Below are positions 1 through 5,552 of a stretch of 5,691 bases of DNA, in pieces; position 1 is the stretch's first letter, and each line of letters opens with the position of its first letter. The notes beneath the pieces were generated by a model. It was given only the letters and a program-made list of their open reading frames with translations. It searched no databases and had not been told where the DNA came from. A program made the position numbers and the translations under genes. The stretch comes from an uncultured Lachnospiraceae bacterium (GTDB lineage: Bacteria; Bacillota_A; Clostridia; Lachnospirales; Lachnospiraceae). Location of the stretch: the NCBI GenBank assembly GCA_910585655.1, contig CAJUFW010000038.1:1-5691 (forward strand), in the 5' to 3' direction.

Positions 1-23
1 GTTCGCTCTTTTGCGAAAGGAAG

Positions 24-45
24 CCCCCTCCTCTATAGGCGGGGG
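24..45. other. GC-rich hairpin upstream of the immunity gene
   Basis: A run of five C (24-28) pairs with five G (41-45). After one T/C mismatch (29/40), CC (30-31) pairs with GG (38-39), leaving a six-base loop (32-37). A smaller hairpin precedes it: TTCGC at 2-6 pairs with GCGAA at 13-17. No T-run follows the GC hairpin on the plus strand, so it is not a standard intrinsic terminator. It may be the end of an upstream transcript, a processing site or a cassette boundary. The pairing is visible in the sequence; any function is a guess. Confidence 0.35.
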
Positions 46-119
46 AGGATGTCACCTATTTCGTATAATAAGAAAAAACAGACGCTCTATGTTTAAATTT
101 ATCTAAGGAGGAACCCAAT

Positions 120-479
120 ATGGCAGATTATGTAAAGGTTTTAAAGTATGAAAGCGGAATCACGGTCTGCTTTTACATCGAGGACGACGAAATTTTCGCT
201 ATCGGAGAAAAGATGAACGAGCTTTGCGATGAAGCTTATATGAATGGCTACAACTGGGAGGCTTTTCTTTCCCATTATCTAAAGAAAAACGCCCCGGACC
301 TTTTAGAAGGAATGGAACCAGACCCAGAAGCCGGAATGTATGCCGCTTATTATAGCCTGACGCCGGAAAACGAACAAAAGGCGGAACGCTTCGCCGAGTT
401 AATCACATCGCTAATTGAAAACGAAGAAGAGCTTTATCGTATCGTCCAGGAAGAGAGCGAAGAAATCGAATGGGATTAA
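120..479 (+). CDS. Imm51-like immunity protein
   Basis: This is a small acidic cytoplasmic protein of 119 residues with no signal peptide or membrane segment. The stretch NGYNWEAFLSHYL (42-54) and the later DPEAGMYAAYY (68-78), followed by an acidic helical C-terminus, match what I recall of the immunity protein 51 family, and the length suits that family. Such proteins bind and neutralise partner toxins of polymorphic or contact-dependent toxin systems. The toxin partner is not in the window, so the target is unknown. The start is secured by TAAGGAGG at 104-111, eight bases before the ATG. A TATAAT-like hexamer lies at 64-69 but has no convincing -35. The ADP-ribosylglycohydrolase remnant follows after 21 nt, so the two are probably co-transcribed. 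Clusters of immunity genes without their toxins are common in clostridia, and this looks like the edge of one. The family call comes from motif memory, not a profile search. Confidence 0.65.
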   Translation: MADYVKVLKYESGITVCFYIEDDEIFAIGEKMNELCDEAYMNGYNWEAFLSHYLKKNAPDLLEGMEPDPEAGMYAAYYSLTPENEQKAERFAELITSLIENEEELYRIVQEESEEIEWD

Positions 480-500
480 ACCCCTAACGAGGTATTATAC

Positions 501-800
501 ATGAACCATGATATCCTACAAAATAAAATCCGCGGCTGCCTTTACGGAGGCGCCGTGGGAGACGCGCTTGGCATTGCCCTTCACTGCAGCCTCCGCCATT
601 CGACACACTTTTCCGCCGGCATGATTGCTGCCATCAATCATAAAGGAGACAGCGATTCTACCGGAGCCATAACCGGCAATATTCTCGGCGCTTTGCTAGG
701 CTATGAGGCTATCGAACAAAAATGGGAAGAACACCTGGAACTATCCGATATTATCCTAACATTGGCAGAAAATATAAAAACTAAACCGAAGGCTGAATGA
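501..800 (+). pseudogene. ADP-ribosylglycohydrolase, internally deleted remnant
   Basis: The ORF encodes 99 residues where the ADP-ribosylglycohydrolase (ARH/DraG) family normally has about 250-330. Residues 1-23 carry the family's N-terminal block, IRGCLYGGAVGDAL. From residue 24 the sequence is the family's C-terminal block: IALHCSLRH, then GMIAAINHKGDSDSTGAITGNILGA in two overlapping pieces (40-53 and 49-64), then YEAIEQKWEEHLEL. The whole middle is absent, including the DDT-type acidic metal ligands and most of the all-alpha core. The two ends join in one frame near residue 22-25, as expected of a deletion between short similar stretches such as GACGCGCTTGGC. Intact members remove ADP-ribose from proteins or nucleic acids using two Mg ions. 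This remnant keeps only the GDSDS side of that site and should be inactive. A weak GAGG lies at 489-492. Its last 20 nt overlap the 3' end of the convergent rsiV gene. A functional mini-protein is possible but unlikely. Confidence 0.75.
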
Positions 801-1626
801 CAAACTCCAATGCCCCCGCCGCTCCATAAGCTGCCTCATATTTTCCTATTACCACCACAACCTGACCATCCTGATTAAAATAGAAATCCGTATCTTCCGA
901 AATCAAATCAATCACTGACAGATCTTCCCATAAAATACTGCGCTCCTCTTCGCTCCAATCGGCTATCGTCGCTTCAATACTATCTGCCACGATTTGCCGA
1001 TAGCCGGTTCCGAACCAGTCCTTGAGTGTGATAATCGTTCCGCTTTCCAAATCAATATTATAATATCGATCACAGTTATATGCGTCAAACCTGGTTTCAT
1101 ATTGAGATATCACAAACGAAACACACTGTTCCCCGATGTATTTCGTCTCATAATCTATTGTAATTCCTACCGGTATAAATTCCTCTGGTTTCCCTCCTGT
1201 ATTTACAAAAGCGTCATAATATTCCTTAGCCCTTGCTTCGCCCGCCTCCAGACAATCATAAATTACTTTCTGAATTTCCTGGTTTACCCGAATCTCCCAC
1301 TCTGTTTTCCCGGTATTTTCAATTTGCGGAATTTTCGCCTCTACATATTTAAACACATCCTCCGAATGATATTCCTGAAATAAAAAGACACGACACAAAT
1401 TTCCAACTACTGGAAGTTCACAAGCCGTCGCTGCAAACGTTGGTGACAGATTCAGGGCAGAGACAATACAAAGCAACAATACGGCAGCTACTGCTCCCAC
1501 TCCCTTTATACGCGAATACCAGTTGCCCTTCCGCCGTTCCGACAAGCCTTCTACAATCGCTTCCTGGACAACCATTTCCAGCTCACCCGGAATCTTTATT
1601 TTCTCATAACCCGTTTTATCAATCAT
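781..1626 (-). CDS. rsiV: RsiV-like transmembrane anti-sigma factor (DUF4163/DUF3298)
   Basis: This 281-residue protein has a short cytoplasmic N-terminus (1-40) that would bind the sigma factor. A single membrane helix follows at about 42-60 (GVGAVAAVLLLCIVSALNL), then a long extracytoplasmic part. That part resembles DUF4163 followed by DUF3298, ending in DFYFNQDGQVVVVIGKYE and ALEFVI, the usual close of DUF3298. In B. subtilis RsiV binds lysozyme, is cut by signal peptidase and then by the intramembrane protease RasP, and so frees SigV. Directly after the helix here, SPTFAATA (61-68) offers a comparable signal-peptidase site. The ATG at 1626 has GGAGG at 1636-1640 and overlaps the upstream sigma gene by 8 nt (ATGATTGA), so translation is probably coupled. 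The stop lies inside the end of the convergent ARH remnant. Just past it, a weak four-pair hairpin (AGCC-TTC-GGTT on the minus strand) followed by TTTTTATATTTT may terminate the operon. Four cysteines lie outside the membrane (69, 78, 125, 168), plus C184. Lysozyme as the ligand is inferred. Confidence 0.85.
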   Translation of the reverse strand: MIDKTGYEKIKIPGELEMVVQEAIVEGLSERRKGNWYSRIKGVGAVAAVLLLCIVSALNLSPTFAATACELPVVGNLCRVFLFQEYHSEDVFKYVEAKIPQIENTGKTEWEIRVNQEIQKVIYDCLEAGEARAKEYYDAFVNTGGKPEEFIPVGITIDYETKYIGEQCVSFVISQYETRFDAYNCDRYYNIDLESGTIITLKDWFGTGYRQIVADSIEATIADWSEEERSILWEDLSVIDLISEDTDFYFNQDGQVVVVIGKYEAAYGAAGALEFVIQPSV

Positions 1627-2143
1627 GCTCCAAAACCTCCATATCTAATTTCAAATACTGCAGCGCCCGGTACAGCCTGGATTTTGTCGTACTTAAATTT
1701 GTAGATGTAATCTTTGCTATCGTATCCAGTTTCATATCTTCAAAAAATCGAAGAATGATGACCGTCTTCAAATCGGCTGGCAGCCTGTCAATCGCCGTAT
1801 ATAAATCCAAATAATCCTCTCTGCATAACTCCGAAGACTCTGAATCAGAGGGCATCAAAGACATCGACAAGTCGTCTAAGGATACCACCTTTTTCTTTTT
1901 CCTCCCAAAAGAAATACTTTCGTTGATCAAGATCCGATAAAACCACGTCTGCGCATATTCCGGTTTCCGCAGCGTATGATACGATTGCAATGCTTTTACA
2001 ATCGCATCATGGACAATATCCAACGCATCTTCTCTGTTCTTTACATAGGAATAGGCAACCTTATAAAACCGCTCCTGGTTGCTTTCTATCAACAAAACCA
2101 GCTCCTGCGCCGTTTCTATTTTCTTCCTCTTCCTGTCCCCCAT
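1619..2143 (-). CDS. sigV: ECF sigma factor, SigV-like
   Basis: This 174-residue extracytoplasmic-function sigma-70 factor would direct RNA polymerase to envelope-stress promoters. Region 2 spans about 20-82: FYKVAYSYVKNREDALDIVHD, given here across 27-46, is the typical region 2.1-2.2 block, and YAQTWFYRILINESISF (63-79) is region 2.3-2.4. After a linker rich in K and S, region 4 spans about 112-166, with LPADLKTVIILRFFEDM then a helix-turn-helix (LDTIAKITSTNLSTTKSRLYRAL in two parts, 139-150 and 151-161). There is no region 1 or 3, as expected for ECF factors. GAGAGG on the minus strand lies about seven bases before the ATG at 2143. The gene starts 18 nt after the SGNH hydrolase stop and overlaps rsiV by 8 nt, so all three form one operon. 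Pairing with an RsiV-type anti-sigma factor supports the SigV assignment; sequence alone would only say ECF sigma. Autoregulation is expected but not shown. Confidence 0.85.
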   Translation of the reverse strand: MGDRKRKKIETAQELVLLIESNQERFYKVAYSYVKNREDALDIVHDAIVKALQSYHTLRKPEYAQTWFYRILINESISFGRKKKKVVSLDDLSMSLMPSDSESSELCREDYLDLYTAIDRLPADLKTVIILRFFEDMKLDTIAKITSTNLSTTKSRLYRALQYLKLDMEVLEHD

Positions 2144-2161
2144 AAAAAATCCTCTCGCCTT

Positions 2162-3103
2162 TTACTGTGTAATCGTATGCAGTTTTAAATACTCCAGCCA
2201 TTTTCCACAGTATTCTTTTACCAAATGAATCCCGTCTACCGCCGCGTTTTCAGGAAGACTTCCGTTTTTATCCGCTACTGCGCTTTTGGTATCCAAATAA
2301 TACACCTGCTTTTCTTCTGCCAGGCTCTGCAGCAACTCGTTATATTCCATTATTTTCTTATTTGTAATATAGCTATGTGTCGAGGAAACTTTATCAGAGA
2401 CCGGCAAAATAGCTTGAATATAAATAATCGCTCTCGGATTGATTTCCCGTATTGTGTCAATCATCTCCCCATACTTTTCCTGAAACATCCTGCTATATAC
2501 CCATCCGGTTTCATTCACTCCAAACATGATATACACTTTAGAAAAAGTGGTTTCTTTTAACGCATCCATAACCGAAAGCTTTTGCCCGTTTTTATGAATT
2601 ACCGGCTCGGAAAAAACCGTATCTACCATCAGTCCTTTCTGCACATAAAACGTAGCATTACTTAAACCCGTATTGATCAGTAGCCCTTCTGTCCTGGAAT
2701 CCCCAATAAAAACCGCGTCGTCAAAATACGCATTCTCCACTACAGCAGAACCCGGCACAGGCTTGGAAAAATCATATTCATCCGAAACTCCTTTGGAAGA
2801 TTTTAACGGTATAACAAAATCCCCTAATCCATCGCACACGATATCCAAATCCGCTTCCCTGATATCGGCTATCGAAAGAAGTGATTGCCAGGAAACAGGC
2901 TCTTCCCTTGAGGCATTGTCTATATTTTTCCAAGAATGCGCCAAAACTTCTTTGCCAAACAAAATGATCGTAGCTGCAGACAGAGAAGCAATGATAGCAG
3001 TTCTAATGAAACGCGCTCTCCTGCGCTGCCTTCTTCTACGTCTTCTTCGATATGCGACACTTGATGATGCTCTTCCTATATTCATATCTCTTTTATACCC
3101 CAT
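2162..3103 (-). CDS. Membrane-anchored SGNH/GDSL-family hydrolase
   Basis: This is an esterase or acetylesterase-like protein of 313 residues if read from the preferred start. An extremely basic N-terminus (YRRRRRRRQRRRARF) precedes one hydrophobic helix, so the protein should be a type II membrane protein with its catalytic domain outside. In the numbering of the longer 316-residue reading, the SGNH blocks are FIGDSRTEG (135-143, catalytic Ser139), G160 for block II, FGVNETGW (197-204, with Asn200) for block III, and VDGIHL (292-297, Asp293 and His296) for block V. All catalytic residues are present. AGGAGG (3113-3118) touches an ATG at 3112, which leaves no spacing. The ATG at 3103 sits nine bases from it and is the better start. 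The gene is first in an operon with sigV and rsiV, so it may be an envelope-modifying output of that sigma factor, for example removing or moving acyl groups on a wall polymer. The substrate is unknown. Confidence 0.85.
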   Translation of the reverse strand: MGYKRDMNIGRASSSVAYRRRRRRRQRRRARFIRTAIIASLSAATIILFGKEVLAHSWKNIDNASREEPVSWQSLLSIADIREADLDIVCDGLGDFVIPLKSSKGVSDEYDFSKPVPGSAVVENAYFDDAVFIGDSRTEGLLINTGLSNATFYVQKGLMVDTVFSEPVIHKNGQKLSVMDALKETTFSKVYIMFGVNETGWVYSRMFQEKYGEMIDTIREINPRAIIYIQAILPVSDKVSSTHSYITNKKIMEYNELLQSLAEEKQVYYLDTKSAVADKNGSLPENAAVDGIHLVKEYCGKWLEYLKLHTITQ

Positions 3104-3112
3104 ACCATTCAT

Positions 3113-3118
3113 CCTCCT
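3113..3118 (-). promoter_or_regulatory. Ribosome binding site that decides the SGNH hydrolase start
   Basis: On the minus strand AGGAGG ends at 3113 and the first ATG begins at 3112, leaving no gap. The next in-frame ATG, at 3103, has a nine-base gap. Ribosomes normally need about 5-9 bases, so the start at 3103 is preferred and the protein loses three residues (MNG). Confidence 0.7.
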
Positions 3119-3166
3119 GTAATATTTTTGTCTCCTAACCGGCGTCTCTTACATATAAAATTTTCT

Positions 3167-3198
3167 GCCTGTATGGTTTCTTTCCTCTATCGTTTCTT
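3167..3198. repeat. Two-copy 16-bp tandem repeat in the SGNH-sigV-rsiV leader
   Basis: The units at 3167-3182 and 3183-3198 match at 13 of 16 positions. On the minus strand each reads AAGAAACSATASAGGM. The copies are head to tail with no spacer, 50-85 nt before the SGNH hydrolase start. Each copy contains GAAAC, which resembles the -35 of ECF promoters, but no CGTC lies 16-17 bases downstream of either. They could be binding sites for a regulator, or chance repetition. The repetition is seen directly; the role is unknown. Confidence 0.5.
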
Positions 3199-3288
3199 GT
3201 ATCTACCGCATATTGTACTTCTACTTATCGGTTGTTATACTTAATCCTATCCAATATACCATATCAAAACTTGTTCCTTATTCTATTA

Positions 3289-3315
3289 GACGCATCAGAA
3301 ATCAAAAAAGTTGAC
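3289..3315 (-). promoter_or_regulatory. Candidate ECF (SigV-type) promoter for the SGNH-sigV-rsiV operon
   Basis: On the minus strand GTCAAC (3315-3310) is followed after 17 bases by CGTC (3292-3289), continuing as CGTCTAATAG. Bacillus ECF promoters of the SigM/SigV/SigW/SigX group have a -35 with an AAC core and a -10 with CGTC, spaced 16-17 bases, often with T-rich DNA just after the -35, as here (six T). The -35 matches TGAAAC only at the AAC core. A start near 3281 would give a leader of about 170-180 nt before the SGNH hydrolase. If real, it means the operon is autoregulated. Confidence 0.35.
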
Positions 3316-3340
3316 GGAATATAAAAATTATTTTTTTCTT

Positions 3341-3391
3341 TATAAACGAAAGAAAGAGAGCTGCCGTTGTATACCAGCGTCCCTCTTTCTT
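3341..3391 (-). terminator. Probable intrinsic terminator of the glycosidase gene
   Basis: AAGAAAGAG (3350-3358) pairs with CTCTTTCTT (3383-3391). Inside that stem GCTG (3360-3363) pairs with CAGC (3375-3378), with unpaired bases between the two helices. Read on the minus strand, the hairpin runs into TTTCTTTCGTTTATAAAG, a T-rich tail. It lies about 110 nt after the stop of the glycosidase and before the SGNH-sigV-rsiV promoter region, where a terminator is expected. The plus strand beyond the hairpin is also T-rich, but no plus-strand gene ends here. Confidence 0.55.
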
Positions 3392-3503
3392 CTATATTTT
3401 GTCTTATCCTATCTATTCTGCCCTACTATTTATTATTTTGTCCTCTACGACTCTGCTTTTTAATCTGGCTCGGCAAAATCCCTTCACTTCTATTACACAA
3501 CTT

Positions 3504-5123
3504 TTATACCGCCTGCATGACAAACAGCCTGTCTTTTCGATTCGCAAAGCGATCCCTGCCGTCATAGCTCCACTCGCCGTTCTCCGGGCGGATAACGTCT
3601 GCATAGTCCATCCTCTCCCCGGTTTCCGGATCTACCCAATACGCCTTATATTCGGTAGCTGTCAGCCCACGCAGAGTAAAGCTTCTCATGGAAGTTTCTG
3701 TCATATAGCCGACTACCGTCCTCATATTAGCGTCCCCGGTAAAGAAAATCTGCGTCCGGTTGCTGGCTTTCATAAAGAAAGACTTTGTTTCCGCCTGCTC
3801 GTCTGTCAGCGGTTTTAACTTACTCCAGTCTACCGACTCATAAAAATCACGGAAAATCGTCAGTTGATCGGCTCCCGGCAGTTCCAAACCATCCCACCAT
3901 GCCATATCTCCCCAACCGATTCCACCAACGCCGGCTTCCCATTGCAATTCCCAAACACCATTGCAGCCATACGTATAGCCGCATCCGCCGCTCTGCATAA
4001 TCAGATAAGCCAGACGACGCATCATAGAAGCCGGAATAATACGGGAAGAATACTCGTTAGATGTAGCTCCCTCATACGTTGCTTCACTTTCCAAAATCGG
4101 ATGTCCCTGATACATCTCGCGGAACTGCCGGTACATCACCTGACCCATATCAAAGTCACCATGTCCTGCCTGGCTCATAGCAAAGTCAAACCATGGCTCA
4201 TCCTGGTAAATCTGCGGGAATGGTCTGCTGCATGCCAAATGCACCGACTGCAGGTTTTCATAGGCATTCCAACGCTCACATTCCACAGCTACCTCCCCCC
4301 AAAGGCGGGTCGTTTCCTCCAGATTGCCGCCATACCCTGGCAATTCGCCTGCCAACGTCCAGACTACCGGATAAGCTCCATACCGGGCAGCCGTATATTT
4401 CGCAAATTTCTTGTAACGCTCCAGACCGTTCTTTTCCATATCATAGCCCCAGGCATAGCCAACTGCGTTCAGCAATCCACAATCCGCCAGATATTTCATC
4501 TTTTTATCCACATTGTTATGGAATTCCTCCAGGTTTGGCAAAAATCCCTGTTCCGTCTTTTGCATCAGATCGATATCCCGTCCGAAAATACCGCGTCCCT
4601 CACCATCCCGGAAATTACTTTGATAAACCGTAAATTTCTGCGCCACACGCTTGTCCACACAGGCACGGAACTGACTTTCATATTTCGGGCAGTTCGACTC
4701 GTCCCAACGCTCTTCCGTCACAAACGTCCAGTGCGTATCGCCCAGCCAGAAAAACGGGGTCCCATCAGCATGTTCCAAATAAGTCCTATCCTCCGAAACC
4801 TTTAAAAATCCATGCTGGTACATTGCCAGTTCGCCGGTATACGGCACACATGACACACTGCCACTTCCTTGGAAATCCGCATTTTCCGGATCAGTGCTGC
4901 TAATCTCATAGCTCCACTCACCCTGCGCCGTCGGCGCAAAACGAATGATCCAAGTGCCGTCTCCATCCCAAAATGCCAAAAGCTTTAGCTTCTGCCCCTC
5001 TGGTCCGCTAAATTCCCCAAATACATCCACATCCTCAAACGGGTTCCGGTATTCCTTACTACTTTTTACCGGAATATCCACCGTTCTCCACTGTTCTATC
5101 GTCCATCGTTCTGTCTGTTGCAT
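3504..5123 (-). CDS. Apiosidase-like glycoside hydrolase (DUF5060-DUF4038, GH140-type), cytoplasmic
   Basis: This is a 539-residue glycosidase if started at 5123. Domains in order are an Ig-like DUF5060 module (about 5-100), a (beta/alpha)8 DUF4038 domain (about 105-440), and a small C-terminal beta-sandwich of the kind often fused to DUF4038. DUF4038 motifs are clear: GTPFFWLGDTHWTF near 121-134, VVWTLAGE near 253-260, HPILESEATYEG near 341-352 and GGCGYTYGCNGVW near 379-391. Glutamates in TLAGE and ILESE are the likely catalytic pair, by position. GH140 members cleave apiose from pectin side chains, but DUF4038 proteins are diverse and the sugar here is unknown. There is no signal peptide, so it probably acts on imported oligosaccharides. 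A longer frame begins at 5159, but GGAGG at 5130-5134 sits six bases before the ATG at 5123 and inside the longer reading, which favours 5123. The gene stands alone, with a probable terminator after it and no transporter nearby. Confidence 0.85.
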   Translation of the reverse strand: MQQTERWTIEQWRTVDIPVKSSKEYRNPFEDVDVFGEFSGPEGQKLKLLAFWDGDGTWIIRFAPTAQGEWSYEISSTDPENADFQGSGSVSCVPYTGELAMYQHGFLKVSEDRTYLEHADGTPFFWLGDTHWTFVTEERWDESNCPKYESQFRACVDKRVAQKFTVYQSNFRDGEGRGIFGRDIDLMQKTEQGFLPNLEEFHNNVDKKMKYLADCGLLNAVGYAWGYDMEKNGLERYKKFAKYTAARYGAYPVVWTLAGELPGYGGNLEETTRLWGEVAVECERWNAYENLQSVHLACSRPFPQIYQDEPWFDFAMSQAGHGDFDMGQVMYRQFREMYQGHPILESEATYEGATSNEYSSRIIPASMMRRLAYLIMQSGGCGYTYGCNGVWELQWEAGVGGIGWGDMAWWDGLELPGADQLTIFRDFYESVDWSKLKPLTDEQAETKSFFMKASNRTQIFFTGDANMRTVVGYMTETSMRSFTLRGLTATEYKAYWVDPETGERMDYADVIRPENGEWSYDGRDRFANRKDRLFVMQAV

Positions 5124-5129
5124 AACCAT

Positions 5130-5134
5130 CCTCC
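5130..5134 (-). promoter_or_regulatory. Ribosome binding site that decides the glycosidase start
   Basis: GGAGG on the minus strand is followed by six bases and the ATG at 5123. The upstream ATG at 5159 has no purine-rich site before it. The ATG at 5129 directly abuts GGAGG. The protein therefore most likely begins MQQTERW. Confidence 0.75.
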
Positions 5135-5207
5135 ATTTCTCTAAAGCCGCCAGACGCATTCTGATTCTATCAGACGCTTCTATGACTCTGGTATACTTTA
5201 TACTTCT

Positions 5208-5236
5208 ACTTTATCGGGTTTCGGACAGAAGTGCAA
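5208..5236 (-). promoter_or_regulatory. Weak promoter candidate for the glycosidase
   Basis: On the minus strand TTGCAC (5236-5231) is followed after 17 bases by TAAAGT (5213-5208), about 85 bases before the start codon. Three of six and four of six positions match the housekeeping consensus. A sequence closely resembling the -10 part of the ECF candidate at 3289 occurs closer to the gene, at 5164-5177, but lacks a matching -35. The assignment is tentative. Confidence 0.25.
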
Positions 5237-5345
5237 TATTAAAATTTTCTTTATATTTCAGCACACTCCTATCCGATAATTACTATGCTTCTTTTCCTAT
5301 CTCGTACCCTTCTCCTATTCCCTTTAAGATTGTACTAACAAAAGA

Positions 5346-5374
5346 TTGCGCTAAGAAAAACAACATGATATAAT
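5346..5374 (+). promoter_or_regulatory. Second plus-strand promoter candidate, overlapped by an inverted repeat
   Basis: TTGCGC (5346-5351) is followed after 17 bases by a perfect TATAAT (5369-5374). CAACAT (5361-5366) and ATGTTG (5373-5378) form an inverted repeat with a six-base spacer that straddles the -10, a position suited to a repressor operator. A transcript from here would start near 5381 and run some 225 nt before the next start codon. The elements are visible in the sequence; activity and regulation are inferred. Confidence 0.4.
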
Positions 5375-5523
5375 GTTGACAGAAAAAAGCGTTCAGCCAG
5401 TTTCTGCTTCTATATACGCTAACCCAACAGGAAGCATCGTACAATATTAACATCATTAACTGCTCTATACCAATTTTATTTGTGATTATTACCAGATATT
5501 TTTACAAATTAAGTAATTTTTTG

Positions 5524-5552
5524 TTGACAAAGGTAAAATGATGTCGTATATT
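5524..5552 (+). promoter_or_regulatory. Near-consensus housekeeping promoter of the right-hand gene
   Basis: TTGACA (5524-5529) matches the -35 consensus fully. After exactly 17 bases comes TATATT (5547-5552), which matches the -10 at five of six positions. AT-rich DNA lies upstream. Transcription should begin near 5559, giving a leader of about 48 nt that carries AAAGGAGG at 5595-5602. The -35 also lies within the short inverted repeat TTTGT-TG-ACAAA (5520-5531). Confidence 0.8.

Larger units (their letters stand above)
3113..3503. other. Non-coding stretch between the stress operon and the glycosidase
   Basis: Neither strand has an open frame with a ribosome binding site and a recognisable product. 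The stretch contains the ribosome binding site, tandem repeat, ECF-type promoter candidate and terminator hairpin listed separately. The part from 3392 to 3503 is the AT-rich 3' untranslated end of the glycosidase transcript, in which I see nothing further. Confidence 0.7.

Noticed and set aside
49..96. 15-codon open frame preceded by GGGGGAGG
   Set aside because: The purine run abuts the ATG with no spacing and is part of a hairpin. The peptide is lysine-rich with no meaningful pattern.
994..1383. Plus-strand open frame of 129 residues
   Set aside because: It is antisense to rsiV, has no ribosome binding site, and its cysteine- and isoleucine-rich product resembles no family. The opposite strand encodes a clear RsiV-type protein.
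2673..3122. Plus-strand open frame of 149 residues, opposite the SGNH hydrolase
   Set aside because: The minus strand has intact SGNH blocks and a good ribosome binding site. The plus-strand frame has neither.
3413..3604. Minus-strand 63-residue frame at the glycosidase 3' end
   Set aside because: Most of its length overlaps the glycosidase in another frame, and it has no ribosome binding site or recognisable product.
3864..4805. Plus-strand open frame of 313 residues
   Set aside because: It is the complement of the glycosidase coding region. Its product has low-complexity His/Pro/Ile-rich composition and no recognisable motifs, so it is a shadow of a real gene.
5376..5381. Second perfect TTGACA hexamer
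   Set aside because: No -10 hexamer lies 16-18 bases downstream; the nearest TATATA is 29 bases away.
5373..5450. 25-codon open frame starting MLTEKSVQ
   Set aside because: Its ATG overlaps the TATAAT of the nearest promoter, and it has no ribosome binding site, so it is unlikely to be translated.
5478..5509. Inverted repeat ATTTGT / ACAAAT in the AT-rich stretch
   Set aside because: Six-base arms with a 20-base spacer are expected by chance in DNA this AT-rich.
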